The notes under the pieces: generated by a model
What the model was told of the DNA's origin: nothing
What the model saw: the letters and a program-made list of their open reading frames with translations, nothing else
The model's database searches: none
Shown: piece after piece, positions 11,318 to 23,408 of the stretch
How the letters are laid out: every line of letters starts with the position of its first letter
Position numbering within the stretch: the first letter of the stretch is position 1
From: Dichetophora obliterata
Lineage: Eukaryota; Arthropoda; Insecta; Diptera; Sciomyzidae
Assembly (NCBI GenBank): GCA_963920525.1
Contig: OY986436.1
Location: 79,391,630-79,455,629, forward strand
DNA: 64,000 bases
Direction of reading: 5' to 3'
Made by a program: the position numbers and the translations under genes

Positions 11318-11690
11318 TTAGAATCAAAATTGCTAAAAAAAATTAATTCTGCGAATTGAAATGGTGCTGAAGGCTCAAGTATGCAAGTTTTGTAATTTCT
11401 GATAAATAAATTCAATGGCACCGGTAAATTCTACATAGGAAATGGCTGGCAAGGTTTATTTTTATCAAATTTGAATAGCTTTAAAAAACAGATTGTGGGG
11501 CTTTAATAAAATTTGCACAAAATAAAGGTGCTTCGATTTGAGCGGTCTCGGTTTTAAGGATATTTAATTTTTTTAATATCCTTAATTTAATCTTAATATT
11601 CTTCTTCAAATGTGCTACCGACTCCATGGTTTAGAAAAACTTTTCAATTCAGTACAAAATTTAACTCATCTAACCATCATCCATCAGTGC

Positions 11691-12153
11691 TGCCAGTTAA
11701 GTGATTTATAGCTAGATTCAGCTTATTTTTTTCGAAAACTATGATTTATCTTCTAGCTACTTTTTTAGCTTTTTTCTTTTCTAGCTTAGCTATTTTAAGC
11801 TACTTCCTTTTTTTGTTTATAAATGGCAATATTAAACTATATTTAAAATTTAAAAAAAAAAATTTTTTAAAAATACCTTTAATCATTTTAATACACAAAA
11901 AATTTTATCAATTTTCTTGAATTTTGTGTATATAAAATTGAATAAATATAGTTTCAAATAATTTTTATGCAGCAATACATTGCATTAACAAATCAATCAA
12001 TATGATTGATAAACTTATTAAGCTTACTAAATATACGAGAGCAGATGTGTTTTTTTAACTATTTTCTTTTTTTAACTTAAAAAATAAATGGTTAGCTGTT
12101 CACAGCTACTCTTGTATTCAAGCTACAGGCTCAAAATTTTTCTAGCAATACTG
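11691..12153. mobile_element. Possible hAT-like MITE
   Basis: The left end is cagtgctgccag; the inverse of the right end is cagtattgctag (three mismatches). The interior is rich in tagct motifs. The 8-bp flanks do not match, so the ends are uncertain. Its right edge abuts the target duplication of the next hAT copy. Confidence 0.35.
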
Positions 12154-12161
12154 CTCACGAT

Positions 12162-13074
12162 CAGTGTTGCCATGAAAAAAATTTTACAGCGTAACTTTCG
12201 CACTCTGCCCGTCGGATTTCTCGTTGGATTTGTGAAACTCTGAAAACAAGAACTAAGAAATTTTCAGTCGCATATTACAACAAAGAAGACAAATAAAATA
12301 TTGCATTTTATTAGACGTATGACGAAAGTTTATTTATTTAAATAAATCAAATTTTTTTCAAAAGTCAATTTAATAATCATTATAAATATAGAAAATGTAT
12401 TATAATAAATTACATTTTGAAAATATTTTTGAACACACAAACGAAGAGTAAGAATCAAATTAAATACATTTGCAACACAGTTTGGTTTAAGGTAGATCTC
12501 TTAAATCGGTAAAAATTAAATACATAGAGCTATAATACATAATTTTTCAACTTTTACTCTATAAATGTAAAGCTTTTGCTTCAAGAAAATAAAAGAAAAA
12601 TTGTTGTTGTTGTAAGCCAGCAAAAACTATACATTGCTTTATTAAATTTGTTTATCAATTCTTTATCAATTTCAAGACAAACTGTTAAAAGATTTCATAC
12701 GCAGATAATCTTTTGTATGCAGAGTTCCTTCCATTGTATATAACTCTAATCTATTGCGAACTTTAGTTTTATTAATATTATTTGACTAAAAGTTCGCTCA
12801 ACGTTAGCTGAGGAAATTGGTAAGCTCATCAATTCAAAACTAAATTTTTCCATTATTGGAAATGCTTTTTATTTTAAAGCTGCCATCAATTTTATTATAC
12901 AAATTTTTTTTCTTTTCATATATATATGTATATAAAATATATGCAAAATCGGACGCCGGATCTCCTTTTTCTGAAATCGTAACATTTTGAAGAATTTTGG
13001 TCAAATATCGGAACGTCGGATTCAAGTATTAAAATCGTAACATATCCGATATATCGGACCATATGGCAACGCTG
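12162..13074. mobile_element. hAT-type non-autonomous element, copy A
   Basis: TIRs CAGTGTTGCCAT and the inverse CAGCGTTGCCAT, with a perfect 8-bp duplication CTCACGAT (12154-12161 and 13075-13082). It is closely related to the element at 54050-56725 without the Tc1 insertion found there. The minus strand around 12640-12850 carries a decayed hAT dimerisation segment (SANVERTFSQI-like), so it is a deletion derivative of an autonomous hAT. Confidence 0.92.
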
Positions 13075-13285
13075 CTCACGATATATAAATGGCGCTTTTT
13101 CTTACGCTCTTTCTCATTGACTGCGTGCATGTCCCTTGTTCCTTTTACCCCCGAATTCATCCAGCATAAGCTGTCGCCCGTGCTGCTTGGGGCGTCTAAA
13201 CCCTAATTTATAAAATAAACGTGCTATTTCTACTCAGCAAAGGTCGACGTTACAGTCCTTCATTTCCTACCATGAGTATTTCACA

Positions 13286-13968
13286 CACTCAAAAAATTTA
13301 TTAGTAAAATTTCTACGAATGATATTAGTATACAAAATATTCGTACATTCTACAAATATTCGTACAATATACAAAGTATTTTTATGGTGATATCTTTACG
13401 AATTCATTCGTGAAATTTTTCTAATACCTGATGTAGTATCTACAAATTTATTTGTTTTTTATACTAATGATATTCGTTTGATTGAATATGATTGTGTACA
13501 TATAAATAATAATATTCGTAAATTTCTCGTACGAATAACTTCGTAATTTCTTTCATTACATTCGTAGTACTTACTAATGCTTTCGTACTATTTACAAATG
13601 AAAAATAATATTGGTAGAAACAATTCATTCGTATTCTGACCGTACGAATTATTAGTAGAGTTTAAAAAATTGAAAACCGAAATCGTTCAGCCTTGCTTGT
13701 CGAACATTAGGAACTGTATGATTGTAAAGTGATTGTAGCTTGCTGGTAGAGTGGGTGGCCCGTAAGCTGATGGCCGAGGTTCAAGCCCCAGCTCAGACAG
13801 AATTTTTTTTTAACAGATTTGTTTTTTTTAGGAATACGAACAAAATATTCGTAATATGTACGAATATACGTCGATTCTATGAATCCTATTCGTGGCTGAA
13901 AACTACGAATAAAATTCGTAGAATGGACGCAGTTATTAGTAAAATTTACACACAAATATTTTTGAGTG
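13286..13968. mobile_element. Third copy of the tRNA-like-bearing repeat
   Basis: Short inverted ends (cactcaaaaaat... and ...atttttgagtg) enclose blocks shared with the foldback at 3655-5050 (tttcattacattcgtag, ccgaaatcgttcag, the tRNA-like block, tcctattcgtggctg). A clear TSD is not seen. It resembles one arm of the foldback plus flanking sequence and so may represent the ancestral form. Confidence 0.55.
13729..13800 (+). other. tRNA-like module, third copy
   Basis: A-box-like tagcttgctgg at 13736-13746 and B-box-like ggttcaagccc at 13779-13789, the best B box of the three copies. The end stems are not convincingly paired, so it is not a functional tRNA. Confidence 0.55.
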
Positions 13969-13969
13969 C

Positions 13970-15623
13970 AATGATTGTTGGTCATTTAACTCCAAGTGCA
14001 ATTCGTTAAAATGTATTTTAAAAGAAAGAAAAAAAATACTAACGAATTATTCTCTAGTGAGTTGTTGAGTTTTTTTCCTTATTTTTTGCTTTATTTGATA
14101 TGTGGACAAAATTAATATAAAATACAAATGCACCGCAAGAAAAATAAATGCATTTTAATTTAAGCTTTCACTGGTTCGGGCCCGAAAAGACTGCTCTGGA
14201 CATTGTCGCTTCACTTAATGCCATTCGCATTAATTTTATTTTATTTAATTTTTAATTCGCCACAAAAAATGCAGCGCTTCTTCTCATGCAAGTTTAATAA
14301 AAACATGCAACAGCCAGAGGATGAAGCTGAAAGCAAAGCACATTGAAAAGTGTAAAAACAATTTGTATTTTTAATACGCTGGCAGATCCAGCACCATCCA
14401 CCCACCATGTGGTATATGTGTGCGCAAACAGTATGCGTGTGTCTGCGTATGTTTTGTTTTATAATAAATGTACACAGCGGGATCAACCTACAACTTCAAG
14501 TTGAATTGGAGCCGAAAAACTGAAGGCAACGAGTACTTAAAGGCGATGATGAAAGCCGCAGAAAAGTAACATCATGTTTGTCACATCCTCATAAGCAACA
14601 TCATCAGCATTATCATCATCATCACTTCCAGCTTTCATGATAGATGCCTAGTTAATTATGTGGAACGTGGCGGTAAAAATGCGTGTTTTGTGCACACCAA
14701 AAACGCAACGACCTCGTCGTCTGTCACCAATTAATATTTACTTATTTGGTCATTGAAGTGTCTGCAGTGGACCACAGTTTTATTGTTCCGCATTTATGGT
14801 TGCATGTTTTTGTATCCTCTTTCGTTGTGTAATGCATTTCCTTTAATTGTTATAATGTGCTTCTGTTATTTTCAGGGTTATAATAATAAACAAATAAAAT
14901 GGCATTTAACTAAGAAACAAGTAAAAAAACATCGCCCATTATCTTTTGAAATAGTTTTAAAACATATTTGTTTCAAAATTTGAAAAATGTATAACTATTA
15001 CACAAATTTCTCCAAACTCCAAAAACAAAAAAAAATTTTTTGACCCCCGGAAAAAGCTCAAACATGGTTTTTTTTCCATAACTTATGTCCAATTTTTGAA
15101 AAAGATATATTGTAAAAAAGGGCTTAACTCTTACTACATTTTCCTCTCAAAGCTTTTGGACTTCTGAAGTTTTATTCAACTGGTAGTCCCTGTTACTTAA
15201 AAATTTGTTCAAATTTGCACAGAAAGTTCTTTACTTGGTCTTGAAACAAAAATGTTATAGCAGTTCCAATTTGTAGTATAAAACTTTTTTTATAAAATTT
15301 CTTAAAACTAACACTTTTTTATTATTATTTCGCTATAAAGCTTATTATAAAACGTCAGATTCGCTGTCATGTAGTCGATGCGTTCGGAAAGCATGTTCGC
15401 AGGGCCAGCTGTAGCCATTTAGACTCCCCGGGCGACTCATGCACTTGACGCCTTCTATATTTCATTATGGTTTAATTATCATTCATTATCTAATACGAGC
15501 CATACACAATACAATCGAATTGTCAATTGAGTCTTTCAATTGAATTGGTTCTCGGCCACACACTGTATAAAATTAATTGAAAGATTTTCTTTCAACTGTC
15601 AAATATACATATATGTATTATTA
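13970..15623. other. No gene or repeat recognised; partly less AT-rich
   Basis: The part at about 14160-14720 is noticeably less AT-rich than its surroundings and shows no TIR, tandem repeat or transposon motif apart from a short atcatcatcatc run near 14610. No convincing exon or splice structure was found. It may be ancestral, non-transposon host sequence. Confidence 0.35.
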
Positions 15624-16078
15624 GTTTAGAACAGGGTGCGGAGAACGTTTGAAATACGATTGTTCTCAATTATCGTTCTCCTCATATAAAATTGTTCTCG
15701 CAAATTATCACGAACGAATGGGGAACTCTCTGCTGGCGTCATATTTTTATCACTGAAAAATTTGTCAGTTTCAAATTTTTTCAATCGAATTTTTCACAAA
15801 AAAGTAGCAAGTTACGAACGTTCGTTTTTAATTTTTCATAAAAATTAATCGTTCAAAGAAAAATTCAGGAACGTTCGTTTCCTAAAATAAGTTCGCGAAA
15901 AAAATTGTTGCGGATGCATAGCATTGAGCGCTGTTTGTGTTGCTCTTGAGTTAACATTTTTCCGTACAAGGAAAATTATTTTATCATAAAAAAAAAACAT
16001 AAAAAATTTATTTGACCTTGTAGATGTTGCGATCGCCATTCCACCATTCCGTACAAGGGCGAATAATTGTGTCATTAT

Positions 16079-16260
16079 ATCTGTGTCGATAAGCAATAAC
16101 AGCTTAATTCTACTTACGACAGATCTGAGTTTTTGATGTAGCTGTGTTCTAGGCATATAGCACTATAAGCACACAAAATCTAGAGCTTCTAGCATGACCA
16201 AAGCCAAAGTTATGACACAAAAACAAAAGACACTTCCATTTTACTTATATATATAACTTA
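16079..16260 (+). repeat. Dispersed repeat, copy 2 of 2
   Basis: Diverged direct copy of 5326-5500, carried inside the outer hAT-type element. Shared landmarks are the cgataagcaataacagctta-like start, the cacacaaaatctagag block and acaaaaacaaaag. Confidence 0.65.
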
Positions 16261-16829
16261 ACAGATATAGTATTTGTTAGAACGAACCACTTAAGATTAT
16301 GACCTTTCAAAAGCGGACATAGTCCCAAGCGGTCTGAATTCCCATTTGGTGTTATGACCTCTTATTAAGCGGTCATAATACTAAATACAATTTTTGGGAC
16401 TATGTCTTCTTTTTAAACGGAAAAAATTTGTAGTTTGGGATTATTTACCTTGGGGTTATGTCACGTCACCTCCTATGTTACCAGAAAAGCACGATAAATA
16501 CCACTTATGGTATATTTCAACGATTGTGGGATGTGGTAATTCCCATGTTATTTTGCAGAGCTGTAAAAGAATGCATTCAATTTGATTTAAATCACAAAAA
16601 AATGTATCAATGAATAACGAAAAAAGAATGCATTCAATGAATGCAAAATTGATTTATAAATAAAATTTTTAATTCACACTCAATTTTAAAAAAAATGATT
16701 AATTATTCATTTCAATTATTCATTTTCGTTATTCAGAATAATGAATCAAATTTTTTATTCATTTGAATGCTATTCACAAAGAATTCCATTTACAAAGAAT
16801 TACAGAATTTTCAATTATTCTATTTTTAA

Positions 16830-17190
16830 TCATTATTCATTTTTTATTCGTTATTGATTTATTATTCTTTATTCATTTGTTATTCATTATTCATTTTTTA
16901 TTCATTATTAATTTTTTATTCATTATTCATTTGTTATTCATTATTCATATTTTGTTCATTATTCATTTTTTATTCATTATTCATTTTTTATTCGTTATTA
17001 TTTTTTTATTCATTTTTCATTTTTTACCCATTTTTTATTCATTATTCTTTTTTTATTCATTATTCATTTTTTATTCATTATTCATTATTCATTTTTATTC
17101 ATTATTCATTTGTTATTCATTATTCATTTTTTATTCATTATTCCTTTGTTATTCATTATTCATTTTTTATTCTTTATTCATTTGTTATTA
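16830..17190 (+). repeat. Degenerate ttattcatt tandem tract, left arm
   Basis: Many near-copies of ttattcattattcattttt. The long open frames rich in Phe, Ile and Leu here are a by-product of the repeat and are not proteins. Confidence 0.9.
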
Positions 17191-17485
17191 ATTTTTTTGT
17201 CATTGCTTATCAAATTGACGATATTGATAAGAACAGAAAAAAAAATTTAAATAGTTAATATACATATATACAGAGTTGTTGTTGCCTTCTTCAAACTTAT
17301 TTGCTCTAAATAGCTCACAATTAAAGTATTTTCATTTAAAAATTGGTTTAAGAAATCCAACATAAAACTTGATATAATACGCGTCGTTCTCTAACTTCGG
17401 GAACAGAAAGATATCTGTTAATAAAAGTATGTACAATTTAAGTTACCAAAAACTGGTGAAAACTTCAAAATAATTTTTTGTACTT

Positions 17486-17637
17486 TTATATCGATGGCTT
17501 AATATAAAAAATGCGTAACTCGTTTTTTTTTTTTGCGAAAGCTACGATTGTAAATTTGTTGCCTATTTTATATGAAAACCGCATTTAAAAAGTTTTCTAT
17601 AGAAAAACGCCTTTTCTATATTATGCCATCGATATGT
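17486..17637. repeat. Small inverted repeat (MITE-like)
   Basis: Ends tatatcgatggcttaatata and the inverse atatcgatggcataatatag enclose about 110 bp. It lies inside the inner hAT-type foldback. No TSD beyond TA-type repeats can be asserted. Confidence 0.5.
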
Positions 17638-17744
17638 AAAAAAATTGGGTTTCTCATCTGAATGAAACATGAAATAAACATTTTGAAAAAAGGAATCCAA
17701 GTAACCGAACTACCCCCTTAAATATGAAATAACTTCATGTACTA

Positions 17745-18173
17745 AAGGCTTGATTACCCAAGCGTAACGTGAGGTGGCGCAGCGGGATGTAGCGTAGTGC
17801 GACGTTGCCTCGAGGATAAGCGATTACCGAAATCGTAATCCAACGTAGTGCAGGCGGCGTAGTGCAGGGCACTCATTTTATTCTAGAAGGCTTATTTACT
17901 TCTCCTCGTCAATAAAAGATTGCATTCTTTCTTATATAGTATTAAAATTTACAAAAATGTGAAGTTAAACAAATTTTTTCGCTTGTAACACAGCTGTCGA
18001 ACTACCAAAAATCGTAACGTTGCGTAGAAATCTATTTTCTACAGACTTCTACGCTGCGTCACGCCACGTTACGATTTCGGTAACGACTTGTACACATTTA
18101 TCATTAAACAGATTTTAGCTTGACAATTGGCAACGTCGCGCTACGTTACCTTACGCTTGGCTAATCCAGCCTT
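17745..18173. mobile_element. TA-flanked MITE, 429 bp
   Basis: Ends AAGGCTTGATTACCCAAGCG and the inverse AAGGCTGGATTAGCCAAGCG, flanked by TA on both sides (17743-17744 and 18174-18175), as in Tc1/mariner-type insertions. The interior is rich in cgtaacg/cgtagtg motifs and contains a second inverted pair (gattaccgaaatcgtaa and ttacgatttcggtaac). It is unusually GC-rich for the window. Confidence 0.8.
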
Positions 18174-18844
18174 TAGAATCGTACGCTTGCAAACACAAAC
18201 TAGGTTAACACTAAACTGACCGCAATCGGTAAATCTGACCTGCTATTATTGTTTTTTGAATCTATACATGGTTTTTCATTCTATACCATTATAAATACAT
18301 TAAATACATTTAATAATAAATAAACCGTTATCTACGTTTAATAATAAAAATGATGAATATGTTAATTACCAGTAATTTGATGATGAGGTTCAGGAAAAGG
18401 TATAGAAGAAATATCGGCAGGTTGAGTGTTAATAAAATTCATAGTAAGCTAAGCACGCAGTCATGACTATTTCCAGCGAATTAATGCCGAGCTTGCTTCT
18501 TCGTCCTAGTGGTAAATGGATAACCGAAGTAACCAACTACATACTCTTAAATTTGATGTCATAACCGATAAACTTATTCCAGCGGGATGTGAGGAATTGG
18601 TTCTTTATAAGTTAAGACAACAGAGATCAAGCGTACCTACGTTTAGAAACTAGTGAGGCCCAAATGAAACATGCTCAAAAATATCCTAAAATTTTTTTTG
18701 TTGCGTTATTTTAACAGATTGTAGACGCGGCGATTTAGGTTTGTCTGTTATGTTTTTTTTTTTTGATTTCTTAATATATTTATAAAAAATTTTTTGCTGT
18801 TATCTATATCCTCAAATTAATAAAAGAAAAGCACAGCCCGAGTC

Positions 18845-19145
18845 CTAAACAATGACAAAAAAATGAATAACAAATGAATAAAGAATAAAAAATGAATAAT
18901 GAATAACAAATGAATAGTGAATAAAAAATTAATAATGAATAAAACATGAATAATGAATAAAAAATGAATAAAAAATGAATAATGAATAGAAAATGAATAA
19001 TGAATAAAAAATGAATAATGAATAACAAATTAATAATGAATAAAAAGTGAATAATTATTAAAAAATGAATAATGAATAACTAATGAATAAAGAATAAAAA
19101 ATTAATAACCAATAAAAAATGAATAATGAATAAAAATAGAATAAT
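18845..19145 (-). repeat. Degenerate aatgaataa tandem tract, right arm
   Basis: Mirror counterpart of the left-arm tract (aataatgaataaaaaatgaa units). Apparent open frames on the minus strand are repeat artefacts. Confidence 0.9.
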
Positions 19146-19399
19146 TGAAAATTTTGTAATTCTTTGTGAATGGCATTCTTTGTGAATAGCATTAAAATGA
19201 ATAAAAAAATTGATTCATTATTCTGAATAACGAAAATGAATAATTGAAATGATTAATTAATCATTTTTTTAAAATTGAATTCGAATTAAAATTTTTATGT
19301 ATAAATCAATTTTGCATTCATTGAATGCATACTTATGTCGTTATTCAGTTGTACTTAAAATTCTGAATATAAATGCGGACTTTACAGCTCTGTTATTTT

Positions 19400-19770
19400 G
19401 TGAGAAAAATCTCTCGCGTGGGTAAAAAATACCTCAAAACACTACAGAATGCCTCAAATTACTACAAAATACCACAATACCTCAAAACAACTCAAAACTC
19501 TTCAAATTACTACAACTACGTGGTAGAAATACGAATTAAGGGAACGATGCGTTAATTGAATTTTTTGACGATGATTAACTTTTGTGCAAGTTAAGTTTTC
19601 CGCGATTCTACTTTGTTTAACACTAACAAAATTACCATCATACCATTCTCCACTATACCATTATCTTCAAACCATACCACTATACCATATCCATTACATA
19701 TATTACCTATTCCTGTACCTATTATGCAATCTAATCATATAACACCAATCATAACAAACCATCCTTTTTC
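19400..19770 (+). repeat. Degenerate tacctcaaaacta and taccat low-complexity tracts
   Basis: About 19425-19515 repeats a tacctcaaaactactacaaa-like unit imperfectly. About 19628-19745 repeats a taccat/taccatta-like unit. Both lie between the two nested elements inside the outer hAT-type element and look like decayed microsatellites. Confidence 0.6.
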
Positions 19771-19837
19771 AAGTTTCAAGTTTATTTACCTAATTCAAAA
19801 GCATTAAAACATTATTTTTCTCATATACATACATGTA

Positions 19838-21231
19838 CAGTAGTGCGTATCGAAAAATTTAGATCGTATTCTAAGAGGTCTCAAAAGTTGCATAGGATGG
19901 TCAAGATCACCCAAATAAAATTTTTGGAAAAAATAAGGATGTCTTCCTCTCCCGCAAGGACAAAGATATTTTTTAAGAAAAACAGTAAAAAATCACGATC
20001 TCAAAATGCTTTGATTTTTGTAAGAAAACCTACATATATAGTAAAAAATAAATAAATACTTTAACTAACAATATCCCGCCAAACACGATGCCTTTCTTAA
20101 TCTTTATCCAAAAGGTCCTAAAATTTGGCGATTTTGATTATTGTGTTGACGTTTTCCTTAAATTTGGCGAATTAATAATTTGCAGATTTTTTGCATATGC
20201 ATTTTATTGTTTTTGAGAAATGTATACTTGAATGCAATTTTTTTAACTTTTTAAAAAAATTAATATAAGGTTGAGTGTTCTGTGTGAAGTATATTCGAAT
20301 CTAAAGGTACAATTGAATGCAATTTTTTAACTTTTTCAAAAAAATTAATATAAGGTTTTATATATCGGGCACCAGAAGTGGTACCGAAGATAGTTTAATT
20401 ATTTTGGACTCTTCAAATATTTCTGTACAACACCCTGTCTAAAAAAATCAATTTATAACACCAGGTAAAGACAACGATTTTCTTCCTATTTCGATTTTTT
20501 AAAAAATTTTCCGTCCTAGCATGAATTTTATTATTTCGTTAAAACACCTCAACTGAGCATTCACAAAAATTGTATACTAAAATTTTGAATTTCTGAGTCT
20601 GCCATTCGATGGGTCTCAATTGAATTAACAATTGTTGTTTAGAAGTGTTTTAATGAAATAATAACCATAAGGGAGATATGAACAAAATTGCTACATTTCA
20701 TGCTTGAAGTAACTTTTTTAAATATCAAAATAGGAAAAAGTCGTGGCCTTTTCCTGCTGTTTTAAAAAAGGTTTTTTTATACAGGGTTTCATTTAAAAGT
20801 ATTTGCAGAATTGAAATTGAGAAAATTATCTTCGGTACCACTTCTGGTGCCCGATATATAAAACCTTATATTAATTTTTTTGAAAAAGTTAAAAAATTGC
20901 ATTCAATTGTACCTTTAGATTCGAATATACTTCACACAGAACACTGTGGGTAAAAACCAAGAGTGGCATCGTGTTTGCCAAAATATTGTTAGATAAAGTC
21001 TATATTTACTTTTGCTTTAAGACATATGTAGTTTTTCATACAAAAATTAAAGCATTTTGAGATCGTGGTTTTTTACTGTTTTTCTCAAAAACAACTTTGT
21101 CCTTGCGGGCGATTAAGAGATCCTTATTTTTTGTGAAAATTTTTTTTTTGGGATATCCTGACCACCCAATGCAATTTTTGAGACCTATTAGAATATGAAA
21201 TTCGAAAAAAAATTTAATTCGATACGAAATG
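19838..21231. mobile_element. TA-flanked foldback element with long arms
   Basis: The left arm (19838 to about 20395) and right arm (about 20826-21231) are inverted copies. The innermost about 120 bp (ttcgaatctaaaggtacaat ... ggcaccagaagtggtaccga) are almost perfect and the outer parts are more diverged. TA flanks both sides (19836-19837 and 21232-21233). The same short peptide appears in mirrored frames in both arms, with no sign of selection on it. Confidence 0.7.
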
Positions 21232-21904
21232 TACAGTCCAAATCTGTATTTTTGTTTCATCTTTTCATGTCAGCAAGTGTACAAAAATCCAACAACAAAC
21301 TTATATTTTGTCTAATAACTCCACGTACAAACAAACGTTCGTGAATTTTTTCTTCAAACGCTCTTTTTAATGTTTTTTAATGAACGTTTGTTGCTTTTTT
21401 TTTTGTTGTGTGAAAAATTCGTTCGAAAAAATACAAAGCTCACAAATTTATCAGTGATAAAAAAAGACGCAATCTGAGCTTTCCTTTTTCGATTGCGAAC
21501 GTTTGTCTGATTTTAAAATTTTCGTTGGTAAATTCTCACACACAGCAAAAAACGAACGATAAGATCGTATTTTAATCGATTGCGAACGAATTTTTCCGCA
21601 CCCTGGTTTAGAAGCAATGTGATTTTATGGTATTTATTATTATATATTTTATTTAATTGTTATAATCACATTGAAGACAATAGCAAAATTTTCATCAAAA
21701 ACGACAGCTTAAAATATGTATGTTGACAGCTAATAAAACGATTTGATCATACTCAGCACAATCGAATTGAAAGACTTGCCAGGAAATTTGGAAAATCTTT
21801 TGATTTGAGCATCAACCGACTCAGCTTACGATTGGATTCAGTGTTGCCGTTTTGGCTATTTATAGCCATAAGTGGCTATTTTTTTCTCGTGGTCAGTTTT
21901 TGGC

Positions 21905-22010
21905 TATTTGGCGATTTAATTTTTCATTTGGCTATTTTTTTTATTCATTTAAATTAATTTGGCGATTTAATTTTTCATTTGGCTATTTTTTTAATTCATT
22001 TAAATTAAAA
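21905..22010 (+). repeat. 53-bp tandem duplication
   Basis: Two adjacent near-identical units built on tttggcgatttaatttttca and a following ggctattttttt...cattt stretch. Low-complexity AT-rich sequence with no coding meaning. Confidence 0.85.
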
Positions 22011-22018
22011 AATTTGCT

Positions 22019-22054
22019 CTTGTACGGAATGTAGTTTTTAATATTCCGTACAAG
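22019..22054. repeat. Short perfect hairpin
   Basis: cttgtacggaat (22019-22030) and its inverse attccgtacaag (22043-22054) with a 12-nt loop. The phrase attccgtacaagggc also occurs near 16042, suggesting a dispersed repeat end. Confidence 0.6.
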
Positions 22055-22061
22055 GGCAAAT

Positions 22062-23405
22062 CATTTTTCGGCCTTAATGTCCATCCCGAATAAGATATAT
22101 ATTTTTGGGCAATTATTCATTCTTCAAAATTTGGACGAACATTCATTATGAACAATCGACCAAACTCAAAATGACCAATCGACCAAAAATTTCAGCGTTT
22201 TTTTAGGGGCAAATATTCGCACCGACTAATACGGCTGTCTGAATAATCGTGAAATGGATTGTAATGCGATTATTCATTCTTCGAAAAAAACAAACAATCG
22301 CCCAAACCCAAAATGAACAATTTAAGCCGTTTTTTTAGGCGATTGTAAATTTTCGTACTTTTGGGGGATTGTACCTTTGGTGATTATTCGCACAGCCAAA
22401 AACGACGGGTCGTAGGCACAAGACTATTCAGTCTCATAAAAAACATTATGGTTTGCTAAAACATCAACGTTTAACGAATCTTTATGTTTTTTTTTAAAAA
22501 TACAAGTTACTAAATTGTCAATGGACCATAATCTCATTGATAAATTTCATATTGGATTTTTTATTAACAATAAATTAACAAAAGTTTTCAAAAAAATTAC
22601 AATAACTATTCCATAATCACATTCATAATTAACAGAAAAATATTTTTATTTTGTTTTAGATGAATTTTGCGTTCGTGTTCGTGTTTTAAGCATTGGTCCA
22701 AGTGGCTTGCTGCAGAATATTGATTAAATAATTATTGATTATAATCTAAAAATTGTTTACAGTACTTTGAAGAAGACCTAAAAATTTTAGAGTAATTATT
22801 TACTTTTTCCAAAAAATATTTATGAAAATTGCATATTTTTCGGCCTGTTTTTCGGACAAGACTGGACCTTCAATGATTGCCGTTTTTTATACTGAAATTA
22901 ATAAATAACGAAAGCAAGGCCTAAATTTTATTATTTTTCTTACTTGAAAAAAATGTTGTTAGTATTCGGCTTCGGACTTCGGCCGATTATTTCCATTTGG
23001 CCGAACATTCGGCTTCGGCCAAAAATCCACATTCGGTCCAGTAATGTTACATCAAATTTGTCTGAATACTGTAAAAACAGTAAAATTTACTGTACTTAAA
23101 AAAAAAACAAAAACGCAAGTTTTCATAAAAAAAGCTTTATTTATACTTAGAAAAACAAAAAAATATTTCAATAAAGTTAAAAATTTAGTTAACAATAACA
23201 AAAAATTAACCAGCGTATTAAAAACATTAAAATTTAAAAAGTTACATATTAGGTTTGTAACATGGTGCAAGAAATCAAGGTATAAGTGACGTCGTCGTCG
23301 TTTGCTAAAGCTGTTAAACTTTTGAATAAGTGAAAGAGACAGAAAAATTGAGCTTTAAAAGTCCTTAACTTAAAGTCTTTAATAATCTTATTATTTCAAT
23401 CACAT
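22062..23405. other. No gene recognised; repeated short phrases
   Basis: Near 22100-22400 the phrases attattcattcttc, caatcgaccaa and caatcgcccaa recur, and near 22970-23035 a cttcgg/ggccgaacattcgg cluster occurs. These resemble subterminal motifs of non-autonomous DNA elements, but no TIR pair could be assigned. A lysine-rich open frame at 23044-23289 is compositional. Confidence 0.35.
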
Positions 23406-23408
23406 TTA

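Larger units (their letters stand above)
16556..19392. mobile_element. hAT-type foldback element (inner), 2.8 kb
   Basis: Starts CAGAGCTGTAAA and ends with its inverse, flanked by a perfect 8-bp duplication TTATTTTG (16548-16555 and 19393-19400). Long arms (about 16556-17210 and 18840-19392) mirror each other: unique blocks with tgcattcaatgaatgcaaaa and ttcgttattcagaataatg, then an expanded ttattcatt tract in each arm. No transposase is present. A diverged fragment of the same family lies at 29673-30240. Confidence 0.9.
15632..21605. mobile_element. hAT-type element (outer), 6.0 kb with nested insertions
   Basis: Left end CAGGGTGCGGAGAACG and right end inverse CAGGGTGCGGAAAAAT share an 11-bp TIR. 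The flanks carry a perfect 8-bp duplication GTTTAGAA (15624-15631 and 21606-21613). Both subterminal regions are rich in gaacgttcg/cgaacg motifs. No transposase is left. The interior is largely filled by a second hAT-type foldback (16556-19392) and a TA-flanked foldback (19838-21231). Confidence 0.9.

Noticed and set aside
16763..17258. Two overlapping open frames rich in Phe, Ile, Leu and Tyr that look like membrane proteins
   Set aside because: They are translations of the ttattcatt tract. The same pattern appears on the other strand at 18804-19028, in the mirrored arm.
19843..21260. Mirrored short frames with SKKxRSQNALIFV at both ends of the foldback
   Set aside because: The two are inverted copies of the foldback arms; there is no start context, no upstream continuity and no family resemblance.
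15480..21845. TIR pair formed by the caatcgaattg-type stretches outside the outer hAT-type element
   Set aside because: Similarity is limited to short AT-rich words and the end points do not match; no target duplication was found.
23044..23289. 81-codon lysine-rich frame
   Set aside because: Composition follows the A-rich sequence, and a comparable frame exists on the opposite strand.
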